Shown: piece by piece, positions 44,227-53,312 of the stretch
Numbering within the stretch: the first letter of the stretch is position 1
How the letters are laid out: each line of letters begins with the position of its first letter
Assembly: GCF_946482605.1 (NCBI RefSeq)
Contig: NZ_CAMLSE010000011.1
Location: 62,001-126,000 of the forward strand
From: an uncultured Dyadobacter sp.
GTDB taxonomy: Bacteria; Bacteroidota; Bacteroidia; Cytophagales; Spirosomataceae
Direction of reading: 5' to 3'
Length of the DNA stretch: 64,000 nucleotides
Made by a program: the position numbers and the translations under genes
Notes under the pieces: generated by a model
The model's database searches: none
What the model was told of the DNA's origin: nothing
What the model saw: the letters and a program-made list of their open reading frames with translations, nothing else

Positions 44227-44424
44227 GGCTTGTAAAATTATGTTGAAATTCGAACGAACGGGATGCGCGCCGGATGGCTTGAAAGCAGCGGCAAGTTTAT
44301 CCTTTTACTCCGAATACAACAACTTTCGGCGACAGAATACACTTTCTGGCAGACCAACGGATCCTGCGGTGTTCCTATACACAGCAGCGTCGTTTGTTGC
44401 GGTCTCTTTTTCTTTGGGACTGTT

Positions 44425-45603
44425 TTACCTGTTCAGAATGGATGAGAAGAAATGCCTGATGTCTTTGACCAGCAAATCAGGAACTTCCATAGCGGGAAAA
44501 TGGCATCCTTTATCATAGAAAGTCCAGCTGTCGGGTTCACCCATGAAGGAAGTCAGCTTCTTCAGCAGGGTTTCATCCTCTTTTTTACCAAAACATGCCA
44601 TGGCAGACGGAACCTTTGGAGGCGTCCACTGATTGGCTTCCTGTGCATCGCCGCCACCCCAGTCAAATGCCATGCTCATGTTTTCGGAGAGGATTGCGGC
44701 GCTTGACGCCCCCAGCTGGTTGAACCAGTACAAAGAGACATTCGTCAGCATTTGGTCTATACCCAAAGCGTCCTCCGGCAGTTCTGTGTCCGCATCGGTC
44801 CATTCCTTGTATTTTTCAACCATCCATGCCAGCTGCCCTACCGGGCTGTCCGACAATGCGATACCGATCGTATCCGGCCTGGTAGCCTGTATTTCCAGAT
44901 AGGCCGTCCCGTCTTTTTTGTACTGCTTCATCCGTTCCAATCCAGCCTTTTCGGCGTCCGTCAAGGCTGAATGGTCGGCGGGAAACATGCCTAATCCGGC
45001 AACCGCGAAAAAGTCCGAATTGATGTGCGTTCCTATGAGGTTATACGCAGCGACACCCGACATGATCCCCGCAATGCCCGCGCCCATGTCGCCGCCGTGC
45101 ACAGCGAACTTTTCATAGCCCAGCTGGCCCATCAATGTGGTAAAAGTCTCGGCAATCCGGAACATATTATAACCCTTCACCGTAACAGGTACCGAGAAGC
45201 CAAAACCCGGGATGGAGGGAATAACGAGGTCAAATGCAACTTGTCCGGGATCGCCGGGATTGGTGAGCGGTTCAATTACCCGGGTAAAATCCGCAAATGA
45301 ACCCGGCCAGCCATGGATGAGCATCAAAGGAACTGCATCGGCCTGGGGCGATTTGATGTGCAGATAATGAATGCGCTGTCCTTCAATTTCAGTAATGAAA
45401 TGCGGGTATCGATTCAGGTCAGTCTCTTGCTTCTTCCAGTCGAATGTATTCAACCAATAATCGGCGATATTCCTCAGGTAATCGACGGGGACGCCCTTTT
45501 CCCAGCCGCTTTGCGTAGCCGGATTGGTCCAGCGGGCATTGGCAAGTCGCTGTTTGAGATAATCAATTTCTTTGTCGGAGATTTCAATTTTAAACTGTCG
45601 CAT
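44425..45603 (-). CDS. Epoxide hydrolase (alpha/beta hydrolase with EHN domain)
   Basis: The 392-residue protein opens with an EHN domain (FKIEISDKEIDYLKQRLANA). The alpha/beta hydrolase core has the oxyanion motif LIHGWPGSF, the nucleophile Asp in AVHGGDMGAG and the catalytic His in FYDKGCHFPAMEVPD. This is the set of the microsomal-type epoxide hydrolase family. No signal peptide is present, so it acts in the cytoplasm. The substrate is unknown. It is downstream of, and on the same strand as, a Crp/Fnr regulator with an 86-bp gap. Confidence 0.88.
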   Translation of the reverse strand: MRQFKIEISDKEIDYLKQRLANARWTNPATQSGWEKGVPVDYLRNIADYWLNTFDWKKQETDLNRYPHFITEIEGQRIHYLHIKSPQADAVPLMLIHGWPGSFADFTRVIEPLTNPGDPGQVAFDLVIPSIPGFGFSVPVTVKGYNMFRIAETFTTLMGQLGYEKFAVHGGDMGAGIAGIMSGVAAYNLIGTHINSDFFAVAGLGMFPADHSALTDAEKAGLERMKQYKKDGTAYLEIQATRPDTIGIALSDSPVGQLAWMVEKYKEWTDADTELPEDALGIDQMLTNVSLYWFNQLGASSAAILSENMSMAFDWGGGDAQEANQWTPPKVPSAMACFGKKEDETLLKKLTSFMGEPDSWTFYDKGCHFPAMEVPDLLVKDIRHFFSSILNR

Positions 45604-45689
45604 GATTTCCAGATTTTGAATGTGAGACTGATAACATTACAAAATTCGGCACCACGCTTCCGGCAGGCGATAACAATTGTTAATAAATG

Positions 45690-46226
45690 CTACTTCCTGT
45701 TCCTGATCCTGCTCAAAGAGACCGAAGTGACACCCAGGAAAGAGGCAATGTAATGCTGAGGCACCCTTTGAAGGATTTCCGGGCGCTGCTCCATCAGCTC
45801 TCTGTACCTTTCTTCAGGACTGTTTTTGATCCTGGACAGAAACAATTTTTCGACGTACAGCAAACGCCGGAGTGTCTGCTCTTCCATTGCTTCTCTGATG
45901 AGCGGAGACGCGTCGATGATTTCAAAATAGTCTTTTTTGGTGAGCGTGTGCACGACCGAAGGTTCAAGGCTTTCGATTGAATAGAGGCTTGGCTGGTTGT
46001 AACGGAAACTTTCTGCCGAAGAGACTCCTTCTCCTTCGAGGAAAAACTGAAAAGTAATGTCTTTGCCATCCTTATTGAAAGAGAGCCTAAGGCATCCTTT
46101 TTCAATGAAATAAACCTTTTGGGCGACTTTTCCTTCGTCGAGCAGCACTGTTTTGGCAGGAATCTCTTCCCGCTTGAACAAGTGACCGAACTTACCCCAT
46201 TCAGCCTGTATGTGTTGATCTGCCAT
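45690..46226 (-). CDS. Crp/Fnr-family transcriptional regulator
   Basis: The ATG at 46226 gives 178 residues. It has a cyclic-nucleotide-binding-like barrel (FKREEIPAKTVLLDEGKVAQ, VYFIEKGCLRL). The short C-terminal helix-turn-helix is typical of Bacteroidota Crp/Fnr proteins (VPQHYIASFLGVTSVSLSRI). The cAMP-contact residues are not conserved in full, so the ligand is uncertain. Its gene is just upstream of the epoxide hydrolase gene on the same strand, so they may be co-transcribed. Confidence 0.9.
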   Translation of the reverse strand: MADQHIQAEWGKFGHLFKREEIPAKTVLLDEGKVAQKVYFIEKGCLRLSFNKDGKDITFQFFLEGEGVSSAESFRYNQPSLYSIESLEPSVVHTLTKKDYFEIIDASPLIREAMEEQTLRRLLYVEKLFLSRIKNSPEERYRELMEQRPEILQRVPQHYIASFLGVTSVSLSRIRNRK

Positions 46227-46437
46227 GAATTTCCGAGCATGTTGACATTTCACGAATGTATACAGAATGGTCTTCTCTTACAGAACGTCGCCGATCATTT
46301 TATTTACGGACAGCACTTTGGAAGCGCTATCGCGTAACCTGCATCACAAAACCATCCGCTAGCATTCCGCACTTCCTACCGTTTCCGCCCGGGAACAGAT
46401 TTTGTATCGTCCGCCCCGTCAAAAAATTGAGGAAATC

Positions 46438-46656
46438 ATGGAAAACAATGCAAACAAAGAAACCAACTCGTATCCACCCGATCAGTCGCAGGTCATATTT
46501 ACGGATTTGCAGGGAATAAGGCGCAGGGGCATTTATAAGAAAGACAAGGGCTTTCAGGAAATCACTGAATTGGAAATTCCACGGGAAGAAGAGTCCTTCT
46601 TTCCGGAGAACGACATCGCAGGATGGGAGTATGAGCCGGAAAGCCAGTCGGAATAA
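46438..46656 (+). CDS. Small hypothetical acidic protein
   Basis: This 72-residue ORF starts at ATG 46438. It has no signal peptide or membrane segment. It is polar and rich in Glu (ELEIPREEESFFPENDIAGW). Codon use is like the neighbours and the sugar dehydrogenase starts 59 bp later on the same strand. No family recognised. Confidence 0.55.
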   Translation: MENNANKETNSYPPDQSQVIFTDLQGIRRRGIYKKDKGFQEITELEIPREEESFFPENDIAGWEYEPESQSE

Positions 46657-46715
46657 CCCGGCAACACTTTCATCATGAGATCAATCAACAAACTGAAAAC
46701 TTCCCCGTACACCGT

Positions 46716-47951
46716 ATGAAAACAACTGGTCATTTCCGAAAACCTGCATGGGCAGCATTATGCCTGACACTCCTGGCGGCTGCGGTCGTCGGCTGCGATG
46801 GCGATGATGATTTCTGGGACGCATTTATCCCGGAAACCGATAAAGAGGCGACTTCCGCACAAATACAAGGCTATGTGTTTTACCCGGCATTGCAACCGGC
46901 CTCGGATGCTAATGTGGCACAGCTTAAAGTTCCGGCAGGCTTTAAGGTTAACAAATTTGCCGAAGGTTTGGGCAAGCCGCGCATGCTCGTGACGGACGGG
47001 AATGGTCACGTGTTCGCCTCGGATCGCGAAGCGGGCATCGTGATGATGCTGACCGATTCCAACAACGACGGCATTGCAGACGACAAGAAGACGGTTGCGA
47101 ATATCAAGCAGGTCCACGGGCTGCACATTTATAATGGGCGCATGTACATGGCTGCCGTGAAAGAGGTGTATGTGGCCGACATCCATGCGGACGGAACCCT
47201 TGGCCAGCCACGGATGCTGATCAGCGACCTGCCCGACGGCGGCCAGCACCCCAACCGCACGCTGGCGTTTGGCCCCGACAATAAAATGTACATCAGTGTG
47301 GGCAGCACGTGCAACGCCTGCCCCGAACCCAATCCCGAAAACGCCACCATGCTCCGCGCCGACGAAGATGGTTCAAACCGGAAAGTATTCGCGAAAGGGC
47401 TGCGCAATACCATCGGGTTTGGCTGGCACCCCGAGACCAAAGAACTATGGGGAATTGATCACGGCATCGACTGGCTTGGCGATGATGAACAGAAAGAAGA
47501 AATGAACCAGATCAAACAAGGTGCCGACTACGGCTGGCCCTACATTTACGGCGAAGGCAAATACAATCCCGGCGACCGGCCAAAAGGTGACACCACCTAC
47601 CAGCAATACCTGCAAAAAACTACGCTTCCGACACTGACTTATCAGGCACATTCCGCACCGATGGCCATGGCCTTCTACACCGGCACCCAATTTCCCGAGG
47701 ATTACCGTTCCGACACATTTGTAGCCATGCGCGGTTCATGGAACCGAAGCTCGCCCGTAGGTTACCGCATTGCCAGGGTGCATTTTGAAAATAACAGACC
47801 AGTACGCTTCGAGGATTTTGTAACGGGCTTCACCGTAGACAAGAACCGTGCGCATTTCGGCCGGCTGGTGGGGCTGACGCTTCATAAGGATGGATCGCTG
47901 CTCTTCTCGGACGATACCAACGGAGTCGTTTACAGGGTCTCTTATCAATAA
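46716..47951 (+). CDS. PQQ-dependent sugar (glucose/sorbosone) dehydrogenase-like lipoprotein
   Basis: The 411-residue protein has a lipoprotein signal (LTLLAAAVVGC) and an acidic linker. The GSDH beta propeller follows, with VPAGFKVNKFAEGLGKPRML, HPNRTLAFGPDNKMYISVGS, KGLRNTIGFGWHPETKELWG and GADYGWPYIYGEGKYNPGD. These enzymes oxidise sugars with PQQ as cofactor in the periplasm. PQQ biosynthesis genes are not in this window. A calcium-type site near the HPN and DHG motifs is plausible. It is followed by a short broken ORF. Confidence 0.85.
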   Translation: MKTTGHFRKPAWAALCLTLLAAAVVGCDGDDDFWDAFIPETDKEATSAQIQGYVFYPALQPASDANVAQLKVPAGFKVNKFAEGLGKPRMLVTDGNGHVFASDREAGIVMMLTDSNNDGIADDKKTVANIKQVHGLHIYNGRMYMAAVKEVYVADIHADGTLGQPRMLISDLPDGGQHPNRTLAFGPDNKMYISVGSTCNACPEPNPENATMLRADEDGSNRKVFAKGLRNTIGFGWHPETKELWGIDHGIDWLGDDEQKEEMNQIKQGADYGWPYIYGEGKYNPGDRPKGDTTYQQYLQKTTLPTLTYQAHSAPMAMAFYTGTQFPEDYRSDTFVAMRGSWNRSSPVGYRIARVHFENNRPVRFEDFVTGFTVDKNRAHFGRLVGLTLHKDGSLLFSDDTNGVVYRVSYQ

Positions 47952-48012
47952 CACCGCCATTATCCGGCCCATACCGATGCGCCGGACAATAGACTGTAAT
48001 TCAACTCGAAAC

Positions 48013-48218
48013 ATGAACAAGACGACTGCCTGCCTGCTGATTTTCCTGCTGCCCTTGTGTACACTGGCTCAGGAAAAAGTAGCGCAAATACTACCCTGAC
48101 GGACCATACTGGCACGGGTTTTAGTGCGAAGGGCTTCCAAACTAAAACACTGCACAGGCAATCGGACATCCGGAATGCCGTCAACGAAACCATATCAATC
48201 CACTATGATCAGTTTTAA
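48013..48218 (+). pseudogene. Small secreted ORF with an apparent one-base frameshift
   Basis: ATG 48013 begins a signal peptide (LLIFLLPLCTLAQ) but the frame stops at 48099 after 28 residues. If one A were added to the run AAAAA at 48074-48078, the frame would continue open to TAA at 48216-48218. It would read QEKSSANTTLTDHTGTG and then a polar tail, 68 residues in all. The end would overlap the BrkB start (48205). It may be a real frameshift, a phase-variable poly-A, or a sequencing error. Confidence 0.5.
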
Positions 48219-49515
48219 GAACTTCATCACACTTATGAAGGAGAGCTTTTCGGAGTTTTCCAATGACAATGTACTCAAACTGAGTGCCGCACTTTCCTAT
48301 TACACTATTTTTGCGCTGGCTCCTATGTTGCTGCTGATCATATCGATCGTCAGCTTTTTCTTTGGCAGGGAAGCATTCGAAGGGGAACTTTATGGACAGA
48401 TCCAGGGCCTCGTCGGCAAAGAAGCTGGTGCCCAGATCCAGGAACTCATCAAAAATGCGGCGCTCAACGATAAATCGACTACCGCCGCAATCATCGGCGG
48501 AGTTACATTGCTTATCGGTGCCACGGGAGTTTTTGCAGAGATACAGGATTCCATCAACTACATCTGGGCCATCAAGTCCAAACCTAAGAAAGGGTGGCTG
48601 CAATACCTCAGAAACCGTCTGCTGTCGTTCTCACTGATCATCACCCTCGGCTTTTTGCTTGTGGTTTCATTGGGCGTCAATACCGCGGTGGATTTACTGA
48701 GCACGAGACTGGAAAGGTATTTTTCCGACATTTCCGTCATTGTATTTTCGGTGCTGAACGTCGCACTTGTGCTGGTTATCATCGCAATACTCTTCGCAGT
48801 TGTATTCAAAATCCTGCCCGACGGCCATGTACGGTGGAAAGAATGCCTCATTGGTGCGGGGTTTACTTCCCTGTTGTTTGCGATCGGCAAGTTTGCCATT
48901 ACTTTTTACCTGGGCAGCTCCGATCTGGGTGCGACATATGGCGCATCAGCGTCCATTGTGATCCTGCTGACGTGGATCTATTATTCGTCGATCATCCTTT
49001 ACTTCGGGGCGGAATTCACCAAAGTATTTGCCAGGTTCGACGGCCACGAGATCCGGCCCAACGAGCATGCCGTGCTGCTCGTCAGGCAGGAAGTGGTAAA
49101 AGATCCCGTTGCCCCTGAAACCCAACCGGCTCCGGCGACGCATGAATGGAACCCATTGATATTGAAAAACAAACTTTTCGACTCTGTAACCCATTTTGTG
49201 GACACCAAACTCCACGCAATCCGTGAAGAGATCGAGAGCAGGGTTTCCGGACTCCTTTCTCCGGCAGTCTACTATTTATTGATGGCTGTTTTGGGTTTCG
49301 GCATCATCACCGCCATGCTGCTGATCGCAGGCCATTTTCTTAACAATTGGCTGAACAGCGACTATTTGGGCTACGTGGTGCTGATGGCGTTCCTGATACT
49401 GGTGGTCGGTCTGTTCGTGCTGCTTAAAAAGCAGTCGCAATCCCTGATCCGGAAATTACTTTTCAAGGTTGGCAAGCAAACGGAAGAAAAAGAAGTCACC
49501 GGATCAGAATCATAA
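48205..49515 (+). CDS. YihY/virulence factor BrkB family membrane protein
   Basis: The ATG at 48205 gives 436 residues. The YihY/BrkB domain is clear: NVLKLSAALSYYTIFALAPM, the glycine-rich ATGVFAEIQDSINYIW, then WLQYLRNRLLSFSLIITLGF and YGASASIVILLTWIYYSSII, with about six membrane helices. A longer C-terminal part has two further helices (YYLLMAVLGFGIITAMLLIA and YVVLMAFLILVVGLFVLL), which is longer than the usual 290 residues. Function in this family is poorly known. Confidence 0.88.
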   Translation: MISFKNFITLMKESFSEFSNDNVLKLSAALSYYTIFALAPMLLLIISIVSFFFGREAFEGELYGQIQGLVGKEAGAQIQELIKNAALNDKSTTAAIIGGVTLLIGATGVFAEIQDSINYIWAIKSKPKKGWLQYLRNRLLSFSLIITLGFLLVVSLGVNTAVDLLSTRLERYFSDISVIVFSVLNVALVLVIIAILFAVVFKILPDGHVRWKECLIGAGFTSLLFAIGKFAITFYLGSSDLGATYGASASIVILLTWIYYSSIILYFGAEFTKVFARFDGHEIRPNEHAVLLVRQEVVKDPVAPETQPAPATHEWNPLILKNKLFDSVTHFVDTKLHAIREEIESRVSGLLSPAVYYLLMAVLGFGIITAMLLIAGHFLNNWLNSDYLGYVVLMAFLILVVGLFVLLKKQSQSLIRKLLFKVGKQTEEKEVTGSES

Positions 49516-49519
49516 TTCC

Positions 49520-50260
49520 TCAAAGGCTCATTCCGCCATCCATTACAATTTCGGCCCCGGTGATAAAGCTTGAAGCCTCACCGGAAAAATAGGTTACCAT
49601 CTTAGCCACATCTTCCGGACTTCCGATTTTTTTCAGCGGGATCCGCTCGATCATCCAGTCGTCCAATGCCTGCCGGGCTGTCGGATCCAGGCCTATTTTG
49701 TTCAGAATTTCGGTCTGTGTCGGTCCCGGGCTGATCGAATTCACCCGGATTTTACGCGGTGCCAGTTCAATGGCGGCGATTTTCATTACCGCATTGAGTG
49801 CCGCTTTGCTCGAAGTGTACATCGAGGTGTTCGCACCATTCATACCCACCACGTTTGACGACAAAAACACGACCGAAGCGCCGTCATTCAGAATGGGTAT
49901 AAACCTGCTGAGCGTAAAATAGGCGCCTTTGAAATTCACATCGATTACATAATCAAAATCACTTTCCGTCGCTGTTTCAATGCCTGCTCCGCCCAATACA
50001 CCCGCATTGATAAACAGTATATCCAGTTTACCAAACCTTTCGCGTACCTGCGCTGCCAGCGCCTCTATGGCTGTAACCTGGCTCTGGTCGCTTACATAGC
50101 CCGTTACGCCGAGCTCCGCTGCGGCCTTCAGGATCACGTCTTCCCGTCTGCCGGTGATGATCACATCCGCGCCCTGCGCTTTCAATTCTTTTGCGGCCGC
50201 ATAACCGATGCCGCTGTTTCCGCCTGTAACCAGGGCTTTTTTACCTTTTAGAGTTTCCAT
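49520..50260 (-). CDS. Short-chain dehydrogenase/reductase
   Basis: The 246-residue protein has a classical SDR pattern: the TGxxxGIG nucleotide motif (VTGGNSGIGYAAA), the NAG motif (LFINAGVLGG) and the active-site Tyr and Lys in NTSMYTSSKAALNAV. It ends with ITGAEIVMDGGMSL. The substrate is unknown. It lies 4 bp from the end of the convergent BrkB gene. Just upstream is an exact -7 box and a palindrome of the HxlR type (50284-50338), but no HxlR gene is adjacent. Confidence 0.92.
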   Translation of the reverse strand: METLKGKKALVTGGNSGIGYAAAKELKAQGADVIITGRREDVILKAAAELGVTGYVSDQSQVTAIEALAAQVRERFGKLDILFINAGVLGGAGIETATESDFDYVIDVNFKGAYFTLSRFIPILNDGASVVFLSSNVVGMNGANTSMYTSSKAALNAVMKIAAIELAPRKIRVNSISPGPTQTEILNKIGLDPTARQALDDWMIERIPLKKIGSPEDVAKMVTYFSGEASSFITGAEIVMDGGMSL

Positions 50261-50283
50261 TGTCTTGCGTATTTAACTTTTGA

Positions 50284-50291
50284 CAAAGGTA
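50284..50291 (-). promoter_or_regulatory. Putative -7 box of the dehydrogenase gene
   Basis: On the minus strand this reads TACCTTTG, an exact TAnnTTTG match, 24 bp before the start codon. The palindrome next to it would occupy the -33 region. Confidence 0.5.
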
Positions 50292-50299
50292 GGCCGAAA

Positions 50300-50338
50300 T
50301 TGGTATCACTTTGTTACCAGTATATCAGATGATACCAA
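50300..50338. promoter_or_regulatory. HxlR-like operator: GGTA-type palindrome plus third half-site
   Basis: 50302-50318 reads GGTATCACTTTGTTACC, a 17-bp near-palindrome with one mismatch. A further half-site makes a perfect 9-bp inverted repeat: TTGGTATCA (50300-50308) and TGATACCAA (50330-50338). The GGTAtC half-site is shared with the palindrome at 23051-23068. Confidence 0.5.
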
Positions 50339-50395
50339 CTATAAAAATCGCCGCGCAAAGTCAGGCACGAGGTAGTTGTCTGAAACCAGCCTGCC

Positions 50396-50428
50396 CGCAA
50401 AAACAAGCGGCGCCCGCAGGCGCCGCTA
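50396..50428 (-). terminator. Intrinsic terminator of glutamate dehydrogenase
   Basis: The 9-bp arms AGCGGCGCC and GGCGCCGCT (50407-50415 and 50420-50428) enclose a CGCA loop. On the minus strand they are followed by TGTTTTTG. It lies 48 bp downstream of the gdh stop. Confidence 0.8.
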
Positions 50429-50475
50429 AGAAAAAACCGTAATGCATTTGCGCCATCAAGCCGCAGATCCGGGGA

Positions 50476-51792
50476 TTACACAATCCCCTGCGCCAGCATG
50501 GCATCTGCCACCCGCACAAAGCCGCCAATATTGGCCCCCTGCAAATAGCTCATGCGCCCATCCGGCCTGCGTCCGTAACGGAGGCATGTCGCATGGATAT
50601 TGAACATGATCTCCTGCAACTTTTTGTCCACTTCCTCGCGTGACCATGACAAACGCAGCGAGTTCTGCGACATTTCAAGGCCTGAAACTGCTACACCGCC
50701 TGCATTGGCCGCTTTTCCGGGGGCGTACAGGACATCATTATTTTCAAATACTTCAATGGCTTCCGGGGTGCAGGGCATATTGGCCCCTTCCGCTACGCAG
50801 ATACAGCCGTTTTTAACAAGCAAGCGGGCATCGTCCGCATCCAGTTCGTTTTGGGTCGCATTGGGCAAGGCTATGTCACACGGAACTTCCCACGGTCTTT
50901 TTCCTGCCACGAATTCACAACCAAACCGATCCGCATAAGAACTGATCCGGCCGCGCGCTTCGTTTTTCAAATGCATGATGTAAGCCAGCTTTTCGGAATC
51001 AATGCCCTTCTCATCATAAATATATCCCGATGAATCGGAAAGCGTTACCACCTTCGCACCCAGCTCAATGCACTTTTCCAGGGTATACTGCGCCACATTA
51101 CCCGATCCCGAGATGACCACGCGTTTCCCGCTGATGCTATCGCCTCGTTCGCCGAGCATTTGTTCCACAAAATAAACAACGCCATAACCTGTCGCCTCCG
51201 GGCGGATCAGGCTTCCGCCGTAGCTTGCGCCTTTGCCCGTAAGCACGCCGGTGAATTCATTTTTGAGCCGCTTGTACTGCCCGAACAGAAAACCGATTTC
51301 CCGTGCTCCTACCCCAATGTCTCCCGCCGGCACGTCGTTGTCGGAACTGATATGCCGGAAGAGCTCCGTCATAAAGCTCTGGCAAAACGCCATTACTTCG
51401 CGATCGGAACGGCCTTTTGGGTCAAAATCGGCACCGCCCTTTCCGCCACCCATGGGAAGCTGCGTCAGGCTGTTTTTGAAAATTTGTTCGAATGCAAGGA
51501 ATTTGAGCGTGCTCAGGTTTACGGAGGGATGAAAACGGAGACCGCCTTTGTAGGGCCCGATCGCGCTGTTCATCTGAACCCGGTAACCACGGTTGATCTC
51601 GACCTCGCCCTGATCGTTCATCCAGGGTACCCTGAAAATAATGATACGCTCGGGCTCTGCGATCCGCTCGAGAATTTTGGCTTTCTGATAATGCGGCTTA
51701 TCCTGAATAAAGGGGATGATGGTTTCGGCAACCTCATGGACTGCTTGGTGGAATTCATTTTCGCCCGGATTCCGATCGATAATCCGGCTCAT
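50476..51792 (-). CDS. gdhA: NADP-type glutamate dehydrogenase
   Basis: ATG 51792 gives 438 residues, the normal size of hexameric bacterial GdhA. The substrate-binding lysine region is clear (LPMGGGKGGADFDPKGRSDRE), as are GDIGVGAREIGFLFGQYKRL, GASYGGSLIRPEATGYGVVYF and the NAD(P)-binding VVISGSGNVAQYTLEKCIEL. It makes glutamate from 2-oxoglutarate and ammonium, or the reverse. NADP preference is inferred from family similarity. The upstream extension to 51957 is not needed. Confidence 0.95.
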   Translation of the reverse strand: MSRIIDRNPGENEFHQAVHEVAETIIPFIQDKPHYQKAKILERIAEPERIIIFRVPWMNDQGEVEINRGYRVQMNSAIGPYKGGLRFHPSVNLSTLKFLAFEQIFKNSLTQLPMGGGKGGADFDPKGRSDREVMAFCQSFMTELFRHISSDNDVPAGDIGVGAREIGFLFGQYKRLKNEFTGVLTGKGASYGGSLIRPEATGYGVVYFVEQMLGERGDSISGKRVVISGSGNVAQYTLEKCIELGAKVVTLSDSSGYIYDEKGIDSEKLAYIMHLKNEARGRISSYADRFGCEFVAGKRPWEVPCDIALPNATQNELDADDARLLVKNGCICVAEGANMPCTPEAIEVFENNDVLYAPGKAANAGGVAVSGLEMSQNSLRLSWSREEVDKKLQEIMFNIHATCLRYGRRPDGRMSYLQGANIGGFVRVADAMLAQGIV

Positions 51793-52122
51793 GAAAGATT
51801 GTATTGAAGTCACGCTTAAAGTGGTTAGTAATCTGGAATATGAATTGCTCCTTTGTTTTATCGCCGGCGAATATACCACCCGTAAGAGAAAATTCTTGCG
51901 CTGAACAACCGTAACAAAAAAATAATGGTGACAGCCGGTACTGTCCTCGCCAAACACAAATCAGTTCCAAAACAGTCTGTATTTTGCGCAGGATAACATT
52001 TTGGCTAGTTTCGATTATAGTATCATTACCATTATTTTTGCCACCCGCAATTTACTTAGTCCAACACTTTCCAGGAGTCAAAAAGACAGGTTGACCCATG
52101 TTTATTCACCATTTAGTTTGCT
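51793..52122. other. Divergent intergenic region
   Basis: These 330 bp separate gdhA and the Imm5-like gene. No gene was seen. A plus-strand -7 box is at 52033-52040. No exact minus-strand box was found for gdhA. Confidence 0.5.
52033..52040 (+). promoter_or_regulatory. Putative -7 box of the Imm5-like gene
   Basis: TATTTTTG matches TAnnTTTG and lies 82 bp before the start codon. No good -33 element at the usual spacing. Confidence 0.35.
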
Positions 52123-52695
52123 ATGGCAAAGACAGCCATTGCAGTTGACCGTATGAAAGCTGAGAAAGTGTATTTTAACTTATCCATAGAACAGCTGCGC
52201 TCACTTGCCCGGTGGGCTGCCGATTGCGCGGAAAGGTCATTGACGATTTACGAAGAGTCTGAAATGAACGATGATCGTCCCCGCCATGCAATTGATGGCG
52301 CAAGAGCGTTTGTAATGACGGGAAAACGAAACAACGTACTTAGAAAAGCGGCATTAGATGCTCACAGGGCCAGCATGCAAGCAAAGCACGAGGCGGCATC
52401 GGCGGCTGCCAAAGCCGCAAGTCTTGCCGCAGCGAGCGCCTTCACGCATCCGTTCAGCGATCTTCATCAGGCTATGCATATACTCGGCCCTGCCGCTTAT
52501 GCCGCCCTGGCGATCGAGCTTTCGCAAAATGGCGATACCGCGATCGGGGCAAAGGAGATTGAATGGGCAGTATCCGGCGCAAATCGCCACGTCGCCGAAT
52601 TGTTAAACATGATGCCGGAACAAACGGACGGGAGCAAAAGAATAAATCAGCTGCTGCAAATGCTCGACAGGGGCCTGAGAGCGCGTTTTAAATGA
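52123..52695 (+). CDS. Imm5-like putative immunity protein
   Basis: The 190-residue protein fits the Imm-5-like family: an N-terminal helix with LRSLARWAADCAERSLTIYEE, the DRPRHAIDGARAFVMTG motif, an alanine-rich helix (AASAAAKAASLAAASAFTH) and AAYAALAIELSQNGD near the end. It has no signal or membrane segment. Such proteins are often listed as immunity proteins of polymorphic toxin systems, but no toxin gene is nearby. It ends 5 bp before a convergent TonB-like gene. Confidence 0.75.
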   Translation: MAKTAIAVDRMKAEKVYFNLSIEQLRSLARWAADCAERSLTIYEESEMNDDRPRHAIDGARAFVMTGKRNNVLRKAALDAHRASMQAKHEAASAAAKAASLAAASAFTHPFSDLHQAMHILGPAAYAALAIELSQNGDTAIGAKEIEWAVSGANRHVAELLNMMPEQTDGSKRINQLLQMLDRGLRARFK

Positions 52696-52700
52696 TAGTT

Positions 52701-53132
52701 TCATCTGAATTCAACAGGCAATATACATCTCACGCGTAATGCTCTGCCGGATTGCCGGCCCGGGATCCACTTTGGCATTAATTTCACCACCCTTAACGCT
52801 TCCTGATCGTATTCATCGCTCAGGCTCTTGAAAAGTGTTTGATCCTGCAAAGTGCCGTCTTTGTTAACGACGAAGGAAACAAAAACTTTCCCTTTTGCAT
52901 TCGTCGCAGATTTGGGGGTTTTAAGATTTTGGGAGAAAAATTTTCTTCTGGCCTCATCGCCGCCGGGGAATTCCGGTTGCTGTTCTACAATCATGAAAAT
53001 CGGCTCCTCGGACTTGGTTTCAGTTTGACTAAATGCGGGAATACCCAATCCCGGGAAAAGCAGGACAAGCAAAAAATAAATGTTCCGGTTTTGGAAACGC
53101 CTCGTAGCGCTGCTGATGTGACTGTGATTCAT
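52701..53132 (-). CDS. TonB C-terminal domain protein
   Basis: ATG 53132 gives 143 residues. A hydrophobic segment (IYFLLVLLFPGLGIPAFS) near residues 18-36 acts as signal peptide or anchor. It is followed by the TonB-like C-terminal domain: QQPEFPGGDEARRKFFSQNL, AKGKVFVSFVVNKDGTLQD and YDQEALRVVKLMPKWIPGR. It lacks the proline-rich linker of full TonB, so it may be a periplasmic TonB-like domain rather than an energy transducer. Confidence 0.85.
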   Translation of the reverse strand: MNHSHISSATRRFQNRNIYFLLVLLFPGLGIPAFSQTETKSEEPIFMIVEQQPEFPGGDEARRKFFSQNLKTPKSATNAKGKVFVSFVVNKDGTLQDQTLFKSLSDEYDQEALRVVKLMPKWIPGRQSGRALRVRCILPVEFR

Positions 53133-53312
53133 AGCATCTGGTTCTTGCGTGATCAAATTTGGCTCTTAGATATTCCAAAAACTTCGTCAAGATAACAAAT
53201 GCAAGTTATTATATAATTAAATTATATATAAAATTTATCTGTGGTCAAATTTTTGCAATATCCAAAGTCGTTTCAGCTGCTCTTTCTACGACTGCTTCTC
53301 TGGGTTTCCTCG

